A stretch of DNA of 64,000 nucleotides from Rhodococcus maanshanensis NBRC 100610 (GCF_001894865.1 NZ_BCXA01000012.1:147233-211232); one strand, 5' to 3'; positions 42,938 to 54,056 are shown, counted from the stretch's first letter. Notes: a model not told the origin generated them from the letters alone. A program made the numbers and translations.

Positions 42938-43573
42938 ATGACTGACATGCCTAATTCGAACCCCATCTCGGCCTGGAAGGCACTGAAGCAGGGTAACGAC
43001 CGCTTCGTGAACGACGCCTCGCTGCACCCCAGCCAGGGCATCGCCGACCGGGCAAAGCTCGTCGACGGACAGCACCCGACCGCGGTGCTGTTCGGCTGCG
43101 GTGACTCACGCGTCGCCGCAGAGATCATCTTCGACCAGGGCCTCGGCGACATGTTCGTGGTGCGCACTGCAGGCCACGTCATCGACAGCTCCGTGCTCGG
43201 TTCCATCGAGTACGCGGTGGAGATCCTCAACGTGCCGCTGATCGTCGTGCTCGGTCACGACAGCTGCGGCGCCGTCGCGGCCACCCTCAAGGCACTCGAC
43301 AAGGGCGCCATCCCGAACGGCTTCATCCGTGACGTCGTCGAACGGGTGGCCCCGTCGATCCTGATGGGCCGTAACGAGGGCCTCTCGACGGTGGACGAGC
43401 TCGAGGCGCGCCACGTCGTCGAGACGGGCGAGCTGCTCCAGCAGCGCTCCCGGATCATCGCGGACCGGGTGGCGGAGGGGAAGTGCGCCATCGTGGGCGT
43501 CACATACAAGCTCTCCGACGGCCGCGTGCAGCTGCAGGCCTCCGTCGGCGACATCGGAGAGGTTGCCGACTGA
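42938..43573 (+). CDS. canB: Beta-class carbonic anhydrase
   Basis: Interconverts CO2 and bicarbonate. 211 residues. Zinc ligands in LFGCGDSRV (Cys and Asp) and LGHDSCGAV (His and Cys), with VVRTAGHVID between, all diagnostic of beta carbonic anhydrases. Corresponds to Rv3588c. ATG 42938; only 71 bp separate it from divergent mutY. Confidence 0.95.
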   Translation: MTDMPNSNPISAWKALKQGNDRFVNDASLHPSQGIADRAKLVDGQHPTAVLFGCGDSRVAAEIIFDQGLGDMFVVRTAGHVIDSSVLGSIEYAVEILNVPLIVVLGHDSCGAVAATLKALDKGAIPNGFIRDVVERVAPSILMGRNEGLSTVDELEARHVVETGELLQQRSRIIADRVAEGKCAIVGVTYKLSDGRVQLQASVGDIGEVAD

Positions 43574-43621
43574 GCGACACGCCGGGGTTGGTGGAGGTCC
43601 GCCCGGGCCCGGGGACCTAAC

Positions 43622-44377
43622 GTGGGTTCTGTGTTGGAACCAAACGGGCCGCTGCCCCCCGAGATCTACTGGCGACGACGCGCGCTCGCAATCGGGGCGA
43701 GTGTGGTCGCGCTCATCCTCTTCGTCTGGATCGTGACGTCGCTCGGCGGCGGAGACGATGACCCCTCGGCCGAGGCGGCCGCCGCCAGCAGCTCGCAGAG
43801 CAGCACGTCCTCGGGCCAGGCGGCGCCCAGTTCCGCAGGCGACGGCGGCGGGTCGGGGTCCGGTTCCGGATCCGGTGAGGCGTCCGCATCCGGTTCGGGA
43901 TCCGGCGGTTCGGGCGGGGGCTCCTCGGTGTCCGGGTCCGTATCGGGTGAGGCGGCAGCGTCCTCGTCGGCCGTGGTCCCCGCGGGCCAGTGCCCGGATC
44001 AGTCGCTCGCCATCAAGGCCAGCTCGAACCAGCCGAACTATCCGGCCGGCCAGGAGCCGCAGTTCGGCATCGTGGTCACCAACATCGGCTCCGCGACCTG
44101 CGAGCGCGATCTCGGCGCGGGCATGCAGCAGGTGCTGGTCTACAGCCTGGACGGGCAGCAGCGGATCTGGTCGAACACGGACTGCTTCCCCAACACCGCG
44201 CCGGACATCCGCTCCCTCAAGCCCGGCGAGCAGGCCGCGTTCACGGTCAAGTGGTCGGGCGCCACGTCCGAGCCCGGCTGCACCGCGCCGCGTAACCCGG
44301 TCGGTCCCGGCGCCTACACGGTCGTCGGTCAGCTCGGCGCGCTGCGCAGCACCCCGGAACCCTTCAACATCAGCTGA
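43622..44377 (+). CDS. Membrane-anchored protein with Ser/Gly linker (Rv3587c-like)
   Basis: 251 residues. One membrane helix (about 22-40), then a long Ser/Gly/Ala linker (about 45-120), then a folded extracytoplasmic domain (about 125-251) with four cysteines (CPDQS, ATCERD, DCFPN, PGCTAP) that can form two disulfides. It occupies the place of Rv3587c, a conserved membrane protein between canB and disA. The domain's beta-rich look suggests an Ig-like fold; its role is unknown. A GTG at 43631 is an alternative start. Confidence 0.8.
   Translation: MGSVLEPNGPLPPEIYWRRRALAIGASVVALILFVWIVTSLGGGDDDPSAEAAAASSSQSSTSSGQAAPSSAGDGGGSGSGSGSGEASASGSGSGGSGGGSSVSGSVSGEAAASSSAVVPAGQCPDQSLAIKASSNQPNYPAGQEPQFGIVVTNIGSATCERDLGAGMQQVLVYSLDGQQRIWSNTDCFPNTAPDIRSLKPGEQAAFTVKWSGATSEPGCTAPRNPVGPGAYTVVGQLGALRSTPEPFNIS
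43849..43962 (+). repeat. Gly/Ser-encoding simple repeat
   Basis: Repeated ggttccggatccgg-type units encode GSGSGSG and SASGSGSGG in the linker of the membrane protein. A disordered spacer that may span the cell wall and vary in length between strains. Confidence 0.65.
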
Positions 44378-44391
44378 CGCCACTCCGCGGC

Positions 44392-44435
44392 CCGTGCGCG
44401 ATCCGCACCCCGGTCGGGGTACGGATCACGCACGG
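44392..44435. terminator. Bidirectional terminator between the Rv3587c-like gene and disA
   Basis: Interrupted hairpin: CCGTGCG / CGCACGG, GATCCG / CGGATC and ACCCC / GGGGT, separated by two symmetric C-A mismatches, loop GGTC. It sits in the 65-bp gap between two convergent genes. Confidence 0.75.
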
Positions 44436-44442
44436 TTCGCGG

Positions 44443-45528
44443 TCAGTCGAACGGGCCGGAGATCGACGTCTCGGCGAGGCGGGACAGGCCCTCCCTGATG
44501 TGCCGGGCCCAGAGCCCGCCGATGCCCTCCACCGACTGCAGGTCGGCCGCGGTCGCGGCGAGCAGGCCCTGCAGGGTGCCGAACGACCCGACCAGCCGGT
44601 GGATCTGGTGGAACTGCAGCCGCGGCACCCGGGTCAGCACCCGATAGCCGCGCGGGCTCATCGGCGCCTCGAGCGCCTCGATCGTCGCCGGGTACCCGTA
44701 GGCGCGGGCCAGGGTGGTCAGGTCGAGCAGATCCGCGTCGGTGAGCTTGTCGAGCGCCGCGAGGGTTCGCTCGACGGCCTCGGTCGGAGCCTGCCCCTGG
44801 CCTGCCAGGTAGTCGCGCGCCACGAGCTGGCGGGCGATGTCGTTGTCGCCGACCAGTTCCTCCAGCTGCAGGGCGAGCTGCCTGCCGTCGGTGCCGAGCT
44901 CGAGCACGTCGCGCTCGATCTCCACCGACACCCGGCGGACCATCTCGAGCCGCTGCACGACGGTGAGGGCATCACGAAGGGTCACGAAGTCCTCGATCTC
45001 CACGACGGAGAGCTGGTTGGTGACCTGATTGAGCCTGGATTTGTACCGCTCGAGCGTCGCGACGGCCTGGTTCGCCCTCGACAGGATGGTCGGCGAGCCC
45101 TCGAGCACGTGCCGGATGCCGCCGACGTACACGCTGACGATGCTCATCGATTGGCTCACCGAGACCACCGGGTAGCCGGTCTGGATCGCGGTCCGCTCCG
45201 CCGCGCGGTGCCGGGTGCCGGATTCCACGGTCGGGATCTTGTAGTCGGGGACCAGCTGCACGTTGGCCCGCACGATGCGGGTGCCGTCGGTGGACAACAC
45301 CACGGCCCCGTCCATCTTGGAGAGCTCCCGCAGCCGGGTCGGCGCGAATTCGACGTCCAGTTCGAAGCCGCCGTCGCAGAGTTCCTCGATCTCCGCGTCG
45401 TAGCCGAGCACGATCAGGGCGCCGGTTCGGCCGCGCATGATCCGTTCCAGGCCGTCGCGGAGCTCGGTCCCCGGCGCCAGTCGAGCAATCGTCTCGCGGA
45501 CGGCGGCAGACGGCGTGACGTCGTCCAT
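44443..45528 (-). CDS. disA: DNA integrity scanning protein DisA (diadenylate cyclase)
   Basis: Makes c-di-AMP from two ATP and scans DNA for damage. 361 residues. DAC domain (about 1-150) with the DGA ([11 protein letters not shown]) and RHR ([12 protein letters not shown]) motifs, a middle helical spine, and a C-terminal HhH DNA-binding domain ([17 protein letters not shown]). ATG 45528 has GAGGGGG upstream; a longer open frame reaches 46014. Next to radA, which is known to lower DisA activity in M. smegmatis. Confidence 0.95.
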   Translation of the reverse strand: MDDVTPSAAVRETIARLAPGTELRDGLERIMRGRTGALIVLGYDAEIEELCDGGFELDVEFAPTRLRELSKMDGAVVLSTDGTRIVRANVQLVPDYKIPTVESGTRHRAAERTAIQTGYPVVSVSQSMSIVSVYVGGIRHVLEGSPTILSRANQAVATLERYKSRLNQVTNQLSVVEIEDFVTLRDALTVVQRLEMVRRVSVEIERDVLELGTDGRQLALQLEELVGDNDIARQLVARDYLAGQGQAPTEAVERTLAALDKLTDADLLDLTTLARAYGYPATIEALEAPMSPRGYRVLTRVPRLQFHQIHRLVGSFGTLQGLLAATAADLQSVEGIGGLWARHIREGLSRLAETSISGPFD

Positions 45529-45702
45529 TGCCGTCCCCCTCGTTCGCGGTGCGCGGCGCCTCATCGCCGGGCGGAGTCGTTCGATCCGCCATCGCTTCGC
45601 GTCAAGGTTACCCAGCGGGGGAGAGGCGGCGGGCTCCCCGGGGCCGGACGCGCCGGTGCGGGCCCGGCCAGGGGTGAATCGGGACCGCGATCGGGGAACC
45701 GA

Positions 45703-45708
45703 TACTTT
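45703..45708 (+). promoter_or_regulatory. -10 box of leaderless thioesterase gene
   Basis: TACTTT, ending 7 nt before the GTG at 45716. Lies in the 187-bp gap to divergent disA, which shows no other feature. Confidence 0.55.
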
Positions 45709-45715
45709 GTTAGCC

Positions 45716-46276
45716 GTGAGTAGTACCTGGACCCTGCCCGATGATCTCGTGTTGCCGCCTCGCCCGGACTTCTTCCCGGCGCCGGGCGGGGCCCTTCCGC
45801 AGCACTGGTCCAAGTGCTTCGGATGCGGCGACGACCAGCCCGCCGGGATGGCGATGACGTTCACCGCGGGCGAGGGCCTCGAGGTCTCCGGCCGGCTGAC
45901 CGTGGCGAACCGATACCAGGGCGGACCAGGGGTGATCCACGGCGGCATCCTGTCCGTCGCCTTCGACGAGGTCCAGGGCATGGCCTGCATGGTGCTCGGC
46001 GGGCCCGTGGTCACCGGTCACCTGGAGATCGACTTCGCGAAGCCGATCCCGCTCGGATCTGTGCTCGAGTTCCGCTCCCGGATCGACGGCATGATCCGGC
46101 GCAAGGTCTACACCACCGCCGAGGCCAGGATCGTCGAGGGACCGACCGCAGGTGACGACATCGTCGCCACCTCCCGCGGGCTGTTCCTGACCATCAAGCC
46201 CGAGCACTTCGCGCCGATGCAGGACTTCGTGGACGGCGACGCGACCTCACCGTTCGGCACGTCCTCCTCGCTGTAG
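45716..46276 (+). CDS. PaaI/hotdog-fold thioesterase
   Basis: 186 residues. Hotdog core: [33 protein letters not shown] (HGG motif, about 80) and [15 protein letters not shown]. The Cys-rich CFGCG N-terminal part is typical of actinobacterial THEM4-like thioesterases. It would hydrolyse an acyl-CoA. GTG 45716 is chosen from the TACTTT box; longer frames run into the disA gap. Convergent with radA, 6 bp apart. Confidence 0.82.
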   Translation: MSSTWTLPDDLVLPPRPDFFPAPGGALPQHWSKCFGCGDDQPAGMAMTFTAGEGLEVSGRLTVANRYQGGPGVIHGGILSVAFDEVQGMACMVLGGPVVTGHLEIDFAKPIPLGSVLEFRSRIDGMIRRKVYTTAEARIVEGPTAGDDIVATSRGLFLTIKPEHFAPMQDFVDGDATSPFGTSSSL

Positions 46277-46282
46277 GCCCGC

Positions 46283-47665
46283 TCAGGCCCGGGGCAGCAC
46301 CCGCAGGGCCTCGCCGAGGTTGGTGACCTCGGTGGCCCGCATCCCCGCAGGCGGCGTCCCGGAGTCGCGGGGCACAACCGCGTGGGTGAAGCCGAGCCGC
46401 TTCGCCTCGGCCAGCCGTCGATCGACGCCGGTGACCCGTCGCACCTCGCCGGCCAGCCCGACCTCGCCGAGCACCACCACCCCCGGCGGCAGCGCGGCGT
46501 CCTTGAACGCGGACGCCACCGCGACGGCAAGGGCCAGGTCCGCGGACGGTTCGGTCAGCCGCATTCCGCCGACCGTCGCCGCGTACACCTCCTTGTCGGA
46601 GACCTTGACCCCGCAGCGCCGTTCGAGCACGGCCAGCACCATCGACACCCGTGCCGAGTCCATGCCGCTGACCGCGCGCCGGGGTGAGGGGTTGTGTGAG
46701 GTCGCGACGAGCGCCTGCACCTCGCCGAGCAGCGGGCGCTTGCCGTCCATGGTGACGGTGACGGCGGTACCGGGAACGGTGTCGTCGCGGTGGTGCAGGA
46801 AGAGCCCGGACGGGTCGCTGACGCATTCGATGCCGTCCTCGCGCAGCTCGAAGCAGCCCACCTCGTCGGCCGCGCCGAAGCGGTTCTTCACGCCTCGCAC
46901 CATGCGCAGGGTGGAATGCTTGTCGCCCTCGAAGTGCAGCACCACGTCCACCAGGTGCTCGAGGGCGCGCGGCCCGGCCACCGCGCCGTCCTTGGTGACG
47001 TGGCCGATCAGCAGCACCGGGATGCCGCTGGACTTCGCCAGCGAGGTGAGCGCGCTGGTGATGGCCCGGACCTGGGTGACGCCGCCGACCACGCCCTCGA
47101 CATCCGCGGCGAGCATCGTCTGCACGGAGTCCACGATGAGAAGCGTCGGGCGGACCTGTTCGACGTGCCCGAACACGGTGGCCAGGTCCGACTCGGCGGC
47201 CAGGAACACCCGCTCGTGCACGGAGTTGGTCCGGTCGGCCCGGAGCCGGACCTGCCCGGCCGACTCCTCGCCGGTGACGTACAGCGCGCGGTCCTGCGGG
47301 TCGCGCTGGGCCCAGCGGTGCACGACCTCGAGGAGCAGGGTCGACTTGCCGACGCCCGGCTCGCCTGCGAGCAGCACAACCGAGCCGGGGACCAGGCCGC
47401 CGCCGAGCACCCGGTCGAGCTCGGGCACGCCGGTGGGTTTGGCCCTGGTGGAGGTGCCGTTGATCTGTGAGATGGGGGTCGCGGGGGACGTCGGCACCAT
47501 GGACGCGCCGCGGGCGGCGGTGGCGCCCGGCCTGCTCGCGACCGCCGCGAGGACCGCCACCTCCTCGATCGAGCCCCATGACCCGCAGTCGGGGCAACGG
47601 CCGACCCATTTGGCCATCGAGTGCTGACAGGACGAGCAGCGGAAGCTCGATTTGGGTTTGGCCAC
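46283..47665 (-). CDS. radA: DNA repair protein RadA
   Basis: Branch-migration ATPase in recombination. 460 residues: N-terminal zinc finger (Cys10, 13, 24, 27), RecA-like core with Walker [10 protein letters not shown] (101-109), the RadA-specific VKNRFG motif (about 260), and a C-terminal Lon-protease-like domain with [14 protein letters not shown]. The start is GTG 47665; TAGGCT ends 6 nt upstream on this strand, so it is probably leaderless. Lies between disA and lpqE as in mycobacteria. Confidence 0.95.
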   Translation of the reverse strand: MAKPKSSFRCSSCQHSMAKWVGRCPDCGSWGSIEEVAVLAAVASRPGATAARGASMVPTSPATPISQINGTSTRAKPTGVPELDRVLGGGLVPGSVVLLAGEPGVGKSTLLLEVVHRWAQRDPQDRALYVTGEESAGQVRLRADRTNSVHERVFLAAESDLATVFGHVEQVRPTLLIVDSVQTMLAADVEGVVGGVTQVRAITSALTSLAKSSGIPVLLIGHVTKDGAVAGPRALEHLVDVVLHFEGDKHSTLRMVRGVKNRFGAADEVGCFELREDGIECVSDPSGLFLHHRDDTVPGTAVTVTMDGKRPLLGEVQALVATSHNPSPRRAVSGMDSARVSMVLAVLERRCGVKVSDKEVYAATVGGMRLTEPSADLALAVAVASAFKDAALPPGVVVLGEVGLAGEVRRVTGVDRRLAEAKRLGFTHAVVPRDSGTPPAGMRATEVTNLGEALRVLPRA

Positions 47666-47753
47666 CTCCGCAGCCTAGGGGTGGGGTCCGACAGCGATCC
47701 CGAGCGGCGTGACCCGGTGTGTCGTCGGGGTCGAAATGTGCTGCGCCGCAACG

Positions 47754-47794
47754 ACGAGAACGGCCCCGACGCTGAGCGTCGGGGCCGTTCTCGT
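47754..47794. terminator. Strong terminator between lpqE and radA
   Basis: Perfect 19-bp stem from 47754 to 47772 with its complement at 47776-47794 and a 3-nt loop TGA. It lies 12 bp beyond the lpqE stop and separates the lpqE and radA transcripts. Confidence 0.92.
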
Positions 47795-47806
47795 GAACCG
47801 TGGGGA

Positions 47807-48418
47807 CTAGTGTCCGCCGCTGCCGAGGGGCTCGGCGTCGGCATTGCCGGACTTGTCCGACTCGTGCCGCTCGGCCTTCGGCCCGGCATCGACCGGCACC
47901 GAGACGACGATGTCGCCCGCGTGCTCGAAGCTGAAGGTGATCGGGACCGTCAGTCCGGGGTAGACGCCCTCGTTGATGTCGTTGAGCACCACCAGGATCA
48001 GCTGGGTGGGGTCCTCGGGGTCGTCGAGGACGGTCGCGGCGCGGACGCCTGCGCCGAGGGAGGTCTGCGGATCGATGATCCGGCCGCCCACCTCGCCCGC
48101 GATGGTGACCGAGTCGGCCGCGTCGGTGGTGATCTTGGTCAGGCGATCGGCCTTCACCTCGCTGTTGTTCACCGCGGTGAACGCGAGTGCGGCCTTGCCG
48201 CCGGGCTCGAGGCTGTACTCCTCGCTGTCGGGGTACAGGATGTGCACGTTGCGCAGGGAGATATCACCCTGGTTGGCGTAGTTGCCGTTCACGGCCGCGA
48301 CCTGGGTCGCGGTCTGGGTGATCTGGCCCGCGCTGCAGGCGGACAGCGAGATCGCCGCGGCTGCGGCCAGGGCAACGGCGGTCGCGACTCGTCGAGTCGG
48401 CGCATTCAGGGCTGTCAC
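47807..48418 (-). CDS. lpqE: Lipoprotein LpqE-like
   Basis: 203 residues. Lipoprotein signal with lipobox LSAC (Cys28). The mature part is beta-rich (DISLRNVHILYPD, AAIAFTAVNN-like, VPITFSFEHAGD), similar to the copper-chaperone/PCuAC-like fold seen in LpqE. GTG start with GGAGGA nine bases upstream. Position between radA and carD matches Rv3584. Exported and anchored to the outer face of the plasma membrane. Confidence 0.85.
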   Translation of the reverse strand: MTALNAPTRRVATAVALAAAAAISLSACSAGQITQTATQVAAVNGNYANQGDISLRNVHILYPDSEEYSLEPGGKAALAFTAVNNSEVKADRLTKITTDAADSVTIAGEVGGRIIDPQTSLGAGVRAATVLDDPEDPTQLILVVLNDINEGVYPGLTVPITFSFEHAGDIVVSVPVDAGPKAERHESDKSGNADAEPLGSGGH

Positions 48419-49181
<763 letters not shown>

Positions 49182-49184
49182 CAC

Positions 49185-49895
49185 ATGAGCAACGTGACTG
49201 ACCCGGCCGAAGTGCGCAGCGGAGGCCGGGTCATTGCATTGGTGCCCGCTGCCGGGCGCGGTGAGCGTCTCGGGGAGGGCATCCCGAAGGCGTTCGTCAC
49301 GCTGCGCGGTGTCTCCATGCTCCGGCTCGCGGTCGACGGGCTGATCGAGTCCGGTGTCGTCGACCGCGTCGTGGTGATCGTGCCCGCGGACCGGATCGAC
49401 TCGGTGCGTTCGGAGCTGCCCGATGGCGTCGACGTCGTCGCAGGCGGCGCCGAACGGACCGACTCGGTGCGTGCGGGGCTCGCGGCCGCCGAGGACGCGG
49501 ACCTGCTGCTCGTGCATGACGCGGCCCGGGCACTGACCCCACCGCCCCTGATCGCCCGCGTCGTGGCGGAGCTGCGCGCCGGCCGTGACGCGGTGGTGCC
49601 CGCCCTGCCGGTCTCCGACACCATCAAGACGGTTGACCTGCTCGGCGCGGTGACCGGCACCCCGGAACGCTCGGAGCTGCGAGCCGTGCAGACGCCGCAG
49701 GGATTCACCGCGGATCTGCTGCGGCGCGCCTATGCGGCCGCCGACTCGCTGGCCACCGACGACGCGGGCCTGGTCGAACGGATCGGCGGGCGGGTCAGGA
49801 CCATCGTGGGAGATCCGCTGGCCTTCAAGATCACCACACCGCTGGACCTGGCCCTGGCCAGGGCGCTGGCGAACGACGAACCGATCGAGCAGTAG
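49185..49895 (+). CDS. ispD: 2-C-methyl-D-erythritol 4-phosphate cytidylyltransferase
   Basis: Third step of the MEP isoprenoid pathway, adding CMP to methylerythritol phosphate. 236 residues. [20 protein letters not shown] (CTP-binding loop, about 19-38), [14 protein letters not shown], and [12 protein letters not shown] are the family motifs. It follows carD by 3 bp and precedes ispF, the next-but-one pathway gene. ispE is not in the window. Confidence 0.95.
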   Translation: MSNVTDPAEVRSGGRVIALVPAAGRGERLGEGIPKAFVTLRGVSMLRLAVDGLIESGVVDRVVVIVPADRIDSVRSELPDGVDVVAGGAERTDSVRAGLAAAEDADLLLVHDAARALTPPPLIARVVAELRAGRDAVVPALPVSDTIKTVDLLGAVTGTPERSELRAVQTPQGFTADLLRRAYAAADSLATDDAGLVERIGGRVRTIVGDPLAFKITTPLDLALARALANDEPIEQ

Positions 49896-49909
49896 GGAGC
49901 CGGGCAACC

Positions 49910-50386
49910 GTGCGAGTGGGAATCGGCACCGACGTCCATCCGATCGAGGTCGGCAGGCCGTGCTGGATTGCCGGGCTGTTGTTCGAGGAGGAGAACGGCT
50001 GTGCCGGTCACTCGGACGGCGATGTCGCCGCGCACGCGCTGTGCGATGCGCTGCTGTCCGCAGCGGGCCTCGGCGACCTCGGCTCGGTGTTCGGCACCGG
50101 CAGGCCGGAATGGGACGGGGCGAGCGGCGCGGTGCTGCTGACCGAGGTGCGCAGGCTGATCGAGGGCGACGGCCTGCGGATCGGCAACGCCGCGGTCCAG
50201 GTGATCGGGAATCGTCCCAAGATCGGTCCCCGACGGGTGGAGGCGCAGGACGTGCTCTCCGAGGTGCTCGGGGCCCCGGTCTCCGTCTCCGCGACGACCA
50301 CCGACGGTCTCGGGCTCACCGGCCGGGGCGAGGGCATCGCGGCAGTCGCGACCGCGCTGGTAGTTGACGCCGGTTCGGGCCGGTAA
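49910..50386 (+). CDS. ispF: 2-C-methyl-D-erythritol 2,4-cyclodiphosphate synthase
   Basis: Cyclises CDP-methylerythritol phosphate, releasing CMP. 158 residues. GIGTDVHP (metal-binding Asp-x-His), [17 protein letters not shown], and [15 protein letters not shown] motifs are all present. GTG start 14 bp after ispD. The 3' end hides a likely promoter for cysS. Confidence 0.95.
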   Translation: MRVGIGTDVHPIEVGRPCWIAGLLFEEENGCAGHSDGDVAAHALCDALLSAAGLGDLGSVFGTGRPEWDGASGAVLLTEVRRLIEGDGLRIGNAAVQVIGNRPKIGPRRVEAQDVLSEVLGAPVSVSATTTDGLGLTGRGEGIAAVATALVVDAGSGR

Positions 50387-50389
50387 GAT
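50384..50389 (+). promoter_or_regulatory. -10 box of leaderless cysS promoter
   Basis: TAAGAT, overlapping the ispF stop, 8 nt before the cysS GTG. TTGACG at 50364-50369 may be its -35 box, though the 14-bp spacer is short. Confidence 0.5.
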
Positions 50390-50397
50390 CGCACGTC

Positions 50398-51807
50398 GTG
50401 ACCCTGCGCCTATTCGACACCGAGACGCGGGCCCTGCGTGACTTCGTTCCGCTGGCCCCCGGACACGCGTCGATCTATCTGTGTGGTGCGACCGTCCAGG
50501 GCGAGCCGCACATCGGCCATGTGCGCAGCGGCGTCGCGTTCGACGTGCTGCGGCGCTGGCTGCTCGCGCACGACTACGACGTCGCGTTCATCAGGAACGT
50601 CACCGACATCGACGACAAGATCCTGAACAAGGCCGCCGATGCCGGGCGGCCGTGGTGGGAGTGGGCGGCGACCTACGAGCGCGCCTTCGACTGGGCCTAC
50701 GACCGGCTCGGCGTGCTGCCGCCCTCCGCGGAGCCCCGTGCGACCGGCCACGTCACCCAGATGGTCGAGATGATGCAGCGCCTGATCGACGCGGGCCACG
50801 CGTATGCCGCCGCGGGCGACGTGTACTTCGACGTGCGCAGCTACCAGCAGTACGGCGCGCTGTCCGGGCACAAGCTCGACGACGTGCACCAGGGCGAGAG
50901 CGCGGCCGAGGGCAAGCGCGACCCGCGCGACTTCACGCTGTGGAAGGCAGAGAAGCCGGGGGAGCCCTCCTGGCCGACGCCGTGGGGACGCGGACGCCCC
51001 GGCTGGCACCTGGAGTGCTCGGCGATGGCGGAGGCCTACCTGGGCGCGGAGTTCGACATCCACTGCGGCGGGCTGGACCTGGTGTTCCCGCACCACGAGA
51101 ACGAGCTGGCGCAGAGCCGGGCGGCGGGCGACGGGTTCGCCCGGTACTGGCTGCACAACGGCTGGGTCACCATGGGCGGCGAGAAGATGTCGAAGTCGCT
51201 CGGCAACGTGCTGTCGGTGCCGAACGTGCTGAAGAAGGTGCGGCCGCAAGAGCTCCGGTACTACCTGGGCGGGGCGCACTACCGCTCCATGCTCGAATAC
51301 TCCGACCACGCGCTCGAGGTGGCCGCCGAGTCCTACCGCGGCCTCGAGGCCTTCATCCTCAAGACCCGCGAGCGGGCCGGTGAGATCCCGGTCGGCAAGT
51401 GGACCGAGGGCTTCGCCGCCGCGCTCGACGACGACCTCGCGGTGCCGAAGGCGCTGGCCGAGATCCACGGCAGCAAGACCGAGGGGAACAAGGCGCTCGA
51501 CGCAGGCGACCTGACCGCGGCGCTGGAGATCGCCGGACAGGTGCGGGCGATGATGGGCATCCTCGGGGTCGACCCGCTCGATCCGCACTGGGCGGCCGAT
51601 GCCGACGACGGCTCGGCGGCCCACGCGGCGCTCGATGTTCTGGTCCGCGCGAATCTCGATGCGCGCCAGAAGGCGAAGACGGACAAGGACTGGGCCGCCG
51701 CCGATGAGATCCGGGACCGGCTCGCCGCGGCGGGCGTCGAGGTCACCGACACCCCGAACGGACCCGAGTGGTCCCTCAAGACGAACCACAACGAAGCAGG
51801 ACTGTGA
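50398..51807 (+). CDS. cysS: Cysteinyl-tRNA synthetase
   Basis: 469 residues, class I synthetase. [11 protein letters not shown] (HIGH motif, about 37-47), zinc ligands in YLCGATVQG and later [11 protein letters not shown] and [11 protein letters not shown], and the KMSKS loop in [11 protein letters not shown] (about 262). Charges tRNA-Cys. GTG start with no RBS but a TAAGAT box 8 nt upstream. Stop overlaps the rRNA methyltransferase start. Confidence 0.96.
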   Translation: MTLRLFDTETRALRDFVPLAPGHASIYLCGATVQGEPHIGHVRSGVAFDVLRRWLLAHDYDVAFIRNVTDIDDKILNKAADAGRPWWEWAATYERAFDWAYDRLGVLPPSAEPRATGHVTQMVEMMQRLIDAGHAYAAAGDVYFDVRSYQQYGALSGHKLDDVHQGESAAEGKRDPRDFTLWKAEKPGEPSWPTPWGRGRPGWHLECSAMAEAYLGAEFDIHCGGLDLVFPHHENELAQSRAAGDGFARYWLHNGWVTMGGEKMSKSLGNVLSVPNVLKKVRPQELRYYLGGAHYRSMLEYSDHALEVAAESYRGLEAFILKTRERAGEIPVGKWTEGFAAALDDDLAVPKALAEIHGSKTEGNKALDAGDLTAALEIAGQVRAMMGILGVDPLDPHWAADADDGSAAHAALDVLVRANLDARQKAKTDKDWAAADEIRDRLAAAGVEVTDTPNGPEWSLKTNHNEAGL

Positions 51808-52796
51808 TGGCTGGCAATTCGAGCAGGCGCGGCGCGATCCGCAAGAGCGGCACCAAGAAGGGCCAGGTCGCGGGCTCCGGAGGCAAGGGGAGGCGCAGCC
51901 TCGAGGGCCGCGGGGCCACCCCGCCCGCGGTCGAGCGCACCAAGCACCCCGCCGCCAAGCGGGCAAGGGCGGCGGCCAAGGCGGCCGCGAGCACCAGCGG
52001 CAGGCCCGGTGGCAGCGCCCCGCGCGGTCGCGGCGGTTCGCCGCGCAAGGGCGTCGAGGGTCCCGAGAACGTATTGGGCCGCAACCCGGTCGTGGAGTGC
52101 CTGCGAGCGGGCGTGCCCGCGACCGCGCTGTACGTCGCGGTCGGCACCGAGAGCGACGAGCGGCTCACCGAGAGCGTGCAGCTGGCGGCCGAGGCGGGCA
52201 TCTCGATCCTCGAGGTCCCGCGCACGGACCTGGACCGGATGAGCGCCAACGGGCTGCACCAGGGCGTCGCCCTGCAGGTTCCCCCGTACCGGTACGCGCA
52301 CCCCGACGACCTCATCGCCGAGGCGCGCAAGCAGCAGGAGCCTGCGCTGCTGGTGGCGCTCGACAACATCACCGACCCGCGCAACCTGGGCGCCGTGGTG
52401 CGTTCGGTGGCGGCGTTCGGCGGTCACGGCGTGGTCATCCCGCAGCGTCGCAGCGCCAGCGTGACCGCTGTCGCGTGGCGCACCAGCGCGGGCGCGGCGG
52501 CCCGGCTGCCGATCGCGCAGGCCACCAACCTGACCAGGACGCTGAAGGACTGGGCGTCCAAGGGCGTGCAGATCGTCGGCCTCGACGCCGGTGGCGACAC
52601 CACCCTCGACCAGTACGACGGCACCGGACCGGTGGTCGTGGTCGTCGGGTCGGAGGGCAAGGGCCTGTCCCGCCTGGTCCGCGAGACCTGCGACACCATC
52701 CTCAGCATCCCGATGGCGGGCCCGGTCGAGTCGCTCAACGCCTCGGTCGCCGCGGGCGTCGTGCTCTCCGACATCGCCCGCCAGAGAAGGCGCTGA
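51807..52796 (+). CDS. rlmB: 23S rRNA 2'-O-methyltransferase, SPOUT (TrmH) family
   Basis: 329 residues: a basic N-terminal extension (about 1-85, Arg/Lys/Gly-rich), a substrate-binding domain ([16 protein letters not shown] onward) and a SPOUT knot domain with [30 protein letters not shown] and [15 protein letters not shown], the three TrmH motifs. Methylates a ribose in 23S rRNA; the exact site is assumed from RlmB family membership. ATG 51807 overlaps the cysS stop by 1 bp. Corresponds to Rv3579c. Confidence 0.9.
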   Translation: MAGNSSRRGAIRKSGTKKGQVAGSGGKGRRSLEGRGATPPAVERTKHPAAKRARAAAKAAASTSGRPGGSAPRGRGGSPRKGVEGPENVLGRNPVVECLRAGVPATALYVAVGTESDERLTESVQLAAEAGISILEVPRTDLDRMSANGLHQGVALQVPPYRYAHPDDLIAEARKQQEPALLVALDNITDPRNLGAVVRSVAAFGGHGVVIPQRRSASVTAVAWRTSAGAAARLPIAQATNLTRTLKDWASKGVQIVGLDAGGDTTLDQYDGTGPVVVVVGSEGKGLSRLVRETCDTILSIPMAGPVESLNASVAAGVVLSDIARQRRR

Positions 52797-52801
52797 CGCG
52801 C

Positions 52802-52845
52802 CTGTGAGTGAGTTGCACCCCTATAGGGTTGCAATTCACTCACAG
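52802..52845. promoter_or_regulatory. 44-bp palindrome upstream of the amidase gene
   Basis: CTGTGAGTGA at 52802 returns as TCACTCACAG ending at 52845; the whole 44 bp equals its reverse complement except at two symmetric positions. It begins 5 bp after the methyltransferase stop and ends 21 bp before the amidase GTG, with CCCTATAGGG at the centre. May be an rlmB terminator, an operator, or both. No T-run follows. Confidence 0.65.
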
Positions 52846-52865
52846 TGCCTGACCAGGAGGTTTCC

Positions 52866-54056
52866 GTGGTCGACCCGACGCTCTGGCGGGAATTCGGCAC
52901 GCCCCTGGTCGCGCCGACCGGGAGGGGACCGCTGGACGGGATGACCGTCGCGGTCAAGGACCTGTTCGATGTCGCCGGGTACCCGGTCGGCGCGGGCAAC
53001 GAGCAGTGGCTAGCCGAGGCCCGGCCGGAGGCGGCGACTGCGCCCGCCGTGGCAGCCCTGCTCGAGGCGGGCGCGGCGATCGCCGGGATCGCCCGCTGCG
53101 ACGAGTTCGCCTACAGCCTGGCCGGCACCAACCCGCACCACGGGACACCGCCCAATCCGATTGCGCCCGATCGGATTCCGGGCGGTTCCAGCTCCGGATC
53201 CGGCAGCGCCGTCGCCACCGGTGCGGCCACGGTCGGGCTGGGCACCGACACCGCCGGGTCGATCCGGGTCCCCGCCTCCTATCTCGGGCTGTACGGGATC
53301 CGGCCGACGCACGGCGCGATCGATCGTGACGGCGTGCTCCCGCTGGCCCCGAGCTTCGACACGGTCGGATGGCTGGCCCGCGACCCGGACACGCTGCTCG
53401 CAGTGGGCGAGGTGCTGCTGCCCGCGGCGCAGGAGCGGCCGTTCGGACGGGTGATCGTGTCCGACGACCTGACCGCGATCGCGTCGCCGCCGGTGCGCGC
53501 GGCGGTCGACGCGGGCGTGGCCGCGTGGGAATCCGGTCCGGGTCTGCCCGCGATCGAGCGACTGCGACTGGACGTCGGCGGGCTCGGGGGCTGGGCGCAC
53601 GCGTTCCGGATCGTGCAGGGTGCCGAGGCCTGGCGGGCGCACGGCGCATGGATCGCCCGGCACCGCGACAGTCTCGGCGCCGACGTGCGGTCCCGGTTCG
53701 AGGCGGCCTCGAAACACACTCGGGCGCAGTGGATCCGGGCGTCGGACGAGGTGCGGCGGATCGGTGCCGCGATCGACCACCTGCTGGGCGACGACCTGTT
53801 GTTGCTGCCGTCGGCGTCCTCGCCGCCGCCGACCCGGGAGCAGGCGACGATCGGTGGGCCGGTGATCGAGGCGGCCCGCGCCGCGACATTCGAGCTGACG
53901 TGCATCGCCGGGTTGAGCGGACGGTGTGCGGTGAGCGTGCCGCTGCCCACCGACGACGGGATCCCGGTCGGGCTGTCCGTCATCGGGCCGCGCGGGCGCG
54001 ACCTCGATCTGCTGCGGCTGGCCGGCGCCCTGACGCGGGCCTGTCAGCCCGGCTGA
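52866..54056 (+). CDS. Amidase (amidase signature family)
   Basis: 396 residues. The Ser-Ser-Lys triad is visible: VAVKDLFDVAG (Lys, about 29), PGGSSSGSGSAVATG (cis-Ser) and GLGTDTAGSIRVPAS (nucleophile Ser, about 131). Hydrolyses an amide to acid and ammonia; similar to the amidase half of allophanate hydrolases. GTG 52866 has AGGAGG five bases upstream; a GTG at 52845 would lie in the palindrome. It is convergent with pxpC (13-bp overlap), so a link to oxoproline or amide nitrogen use is possible. Confidence 0.87.
   Translation: MVDPTLWREFGTPLVAPTGRGPLDGMTVAVKDLFDVAGYPVGAGNEQWLAEARPEAATAPAVAALLEAGAAIAGIARCDEFAYSLAGTNPHHGTPPNPIAPDRIPGGSSSGSGSAVATGAATVGLGTDTAGSIRVPASYLGLYGIRPTHGAIDRDGVLPLAPSFDTVGWLARDPDTLLAVGEVLLPAAQERPFGRVIVSDDLTAIASPPVRAAVDAGVAAWESGPGLPAIERLRLDVGGLGGWAHAFRIVQGAEAWRAHGAWIARHRDSLGADVRSRFEAASKHTRAQWIRASDEVRRIGAAIDHLLGDDLLLLPSASSPPPTREQATIGGPVIEAARAATFELTCIAGLSGRCAVSVPLPTDDGIPVGLSVIGPRGRDLDLLRLAGALTRACQPG

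Noticed and set aside
43849..43962. Simple repeat considered as a possible recombination site
   Set aside because: It is in frame and encodes a Gly/Ser linker typical of wall-spanning proteins, so a coding explanation is enough.
45529..46014. Upstream extension of disA
   Set aside because: Runs antisense into the thioesterase gene; DisA homology begins at ATG 45528, which has a good ribosome binding site.
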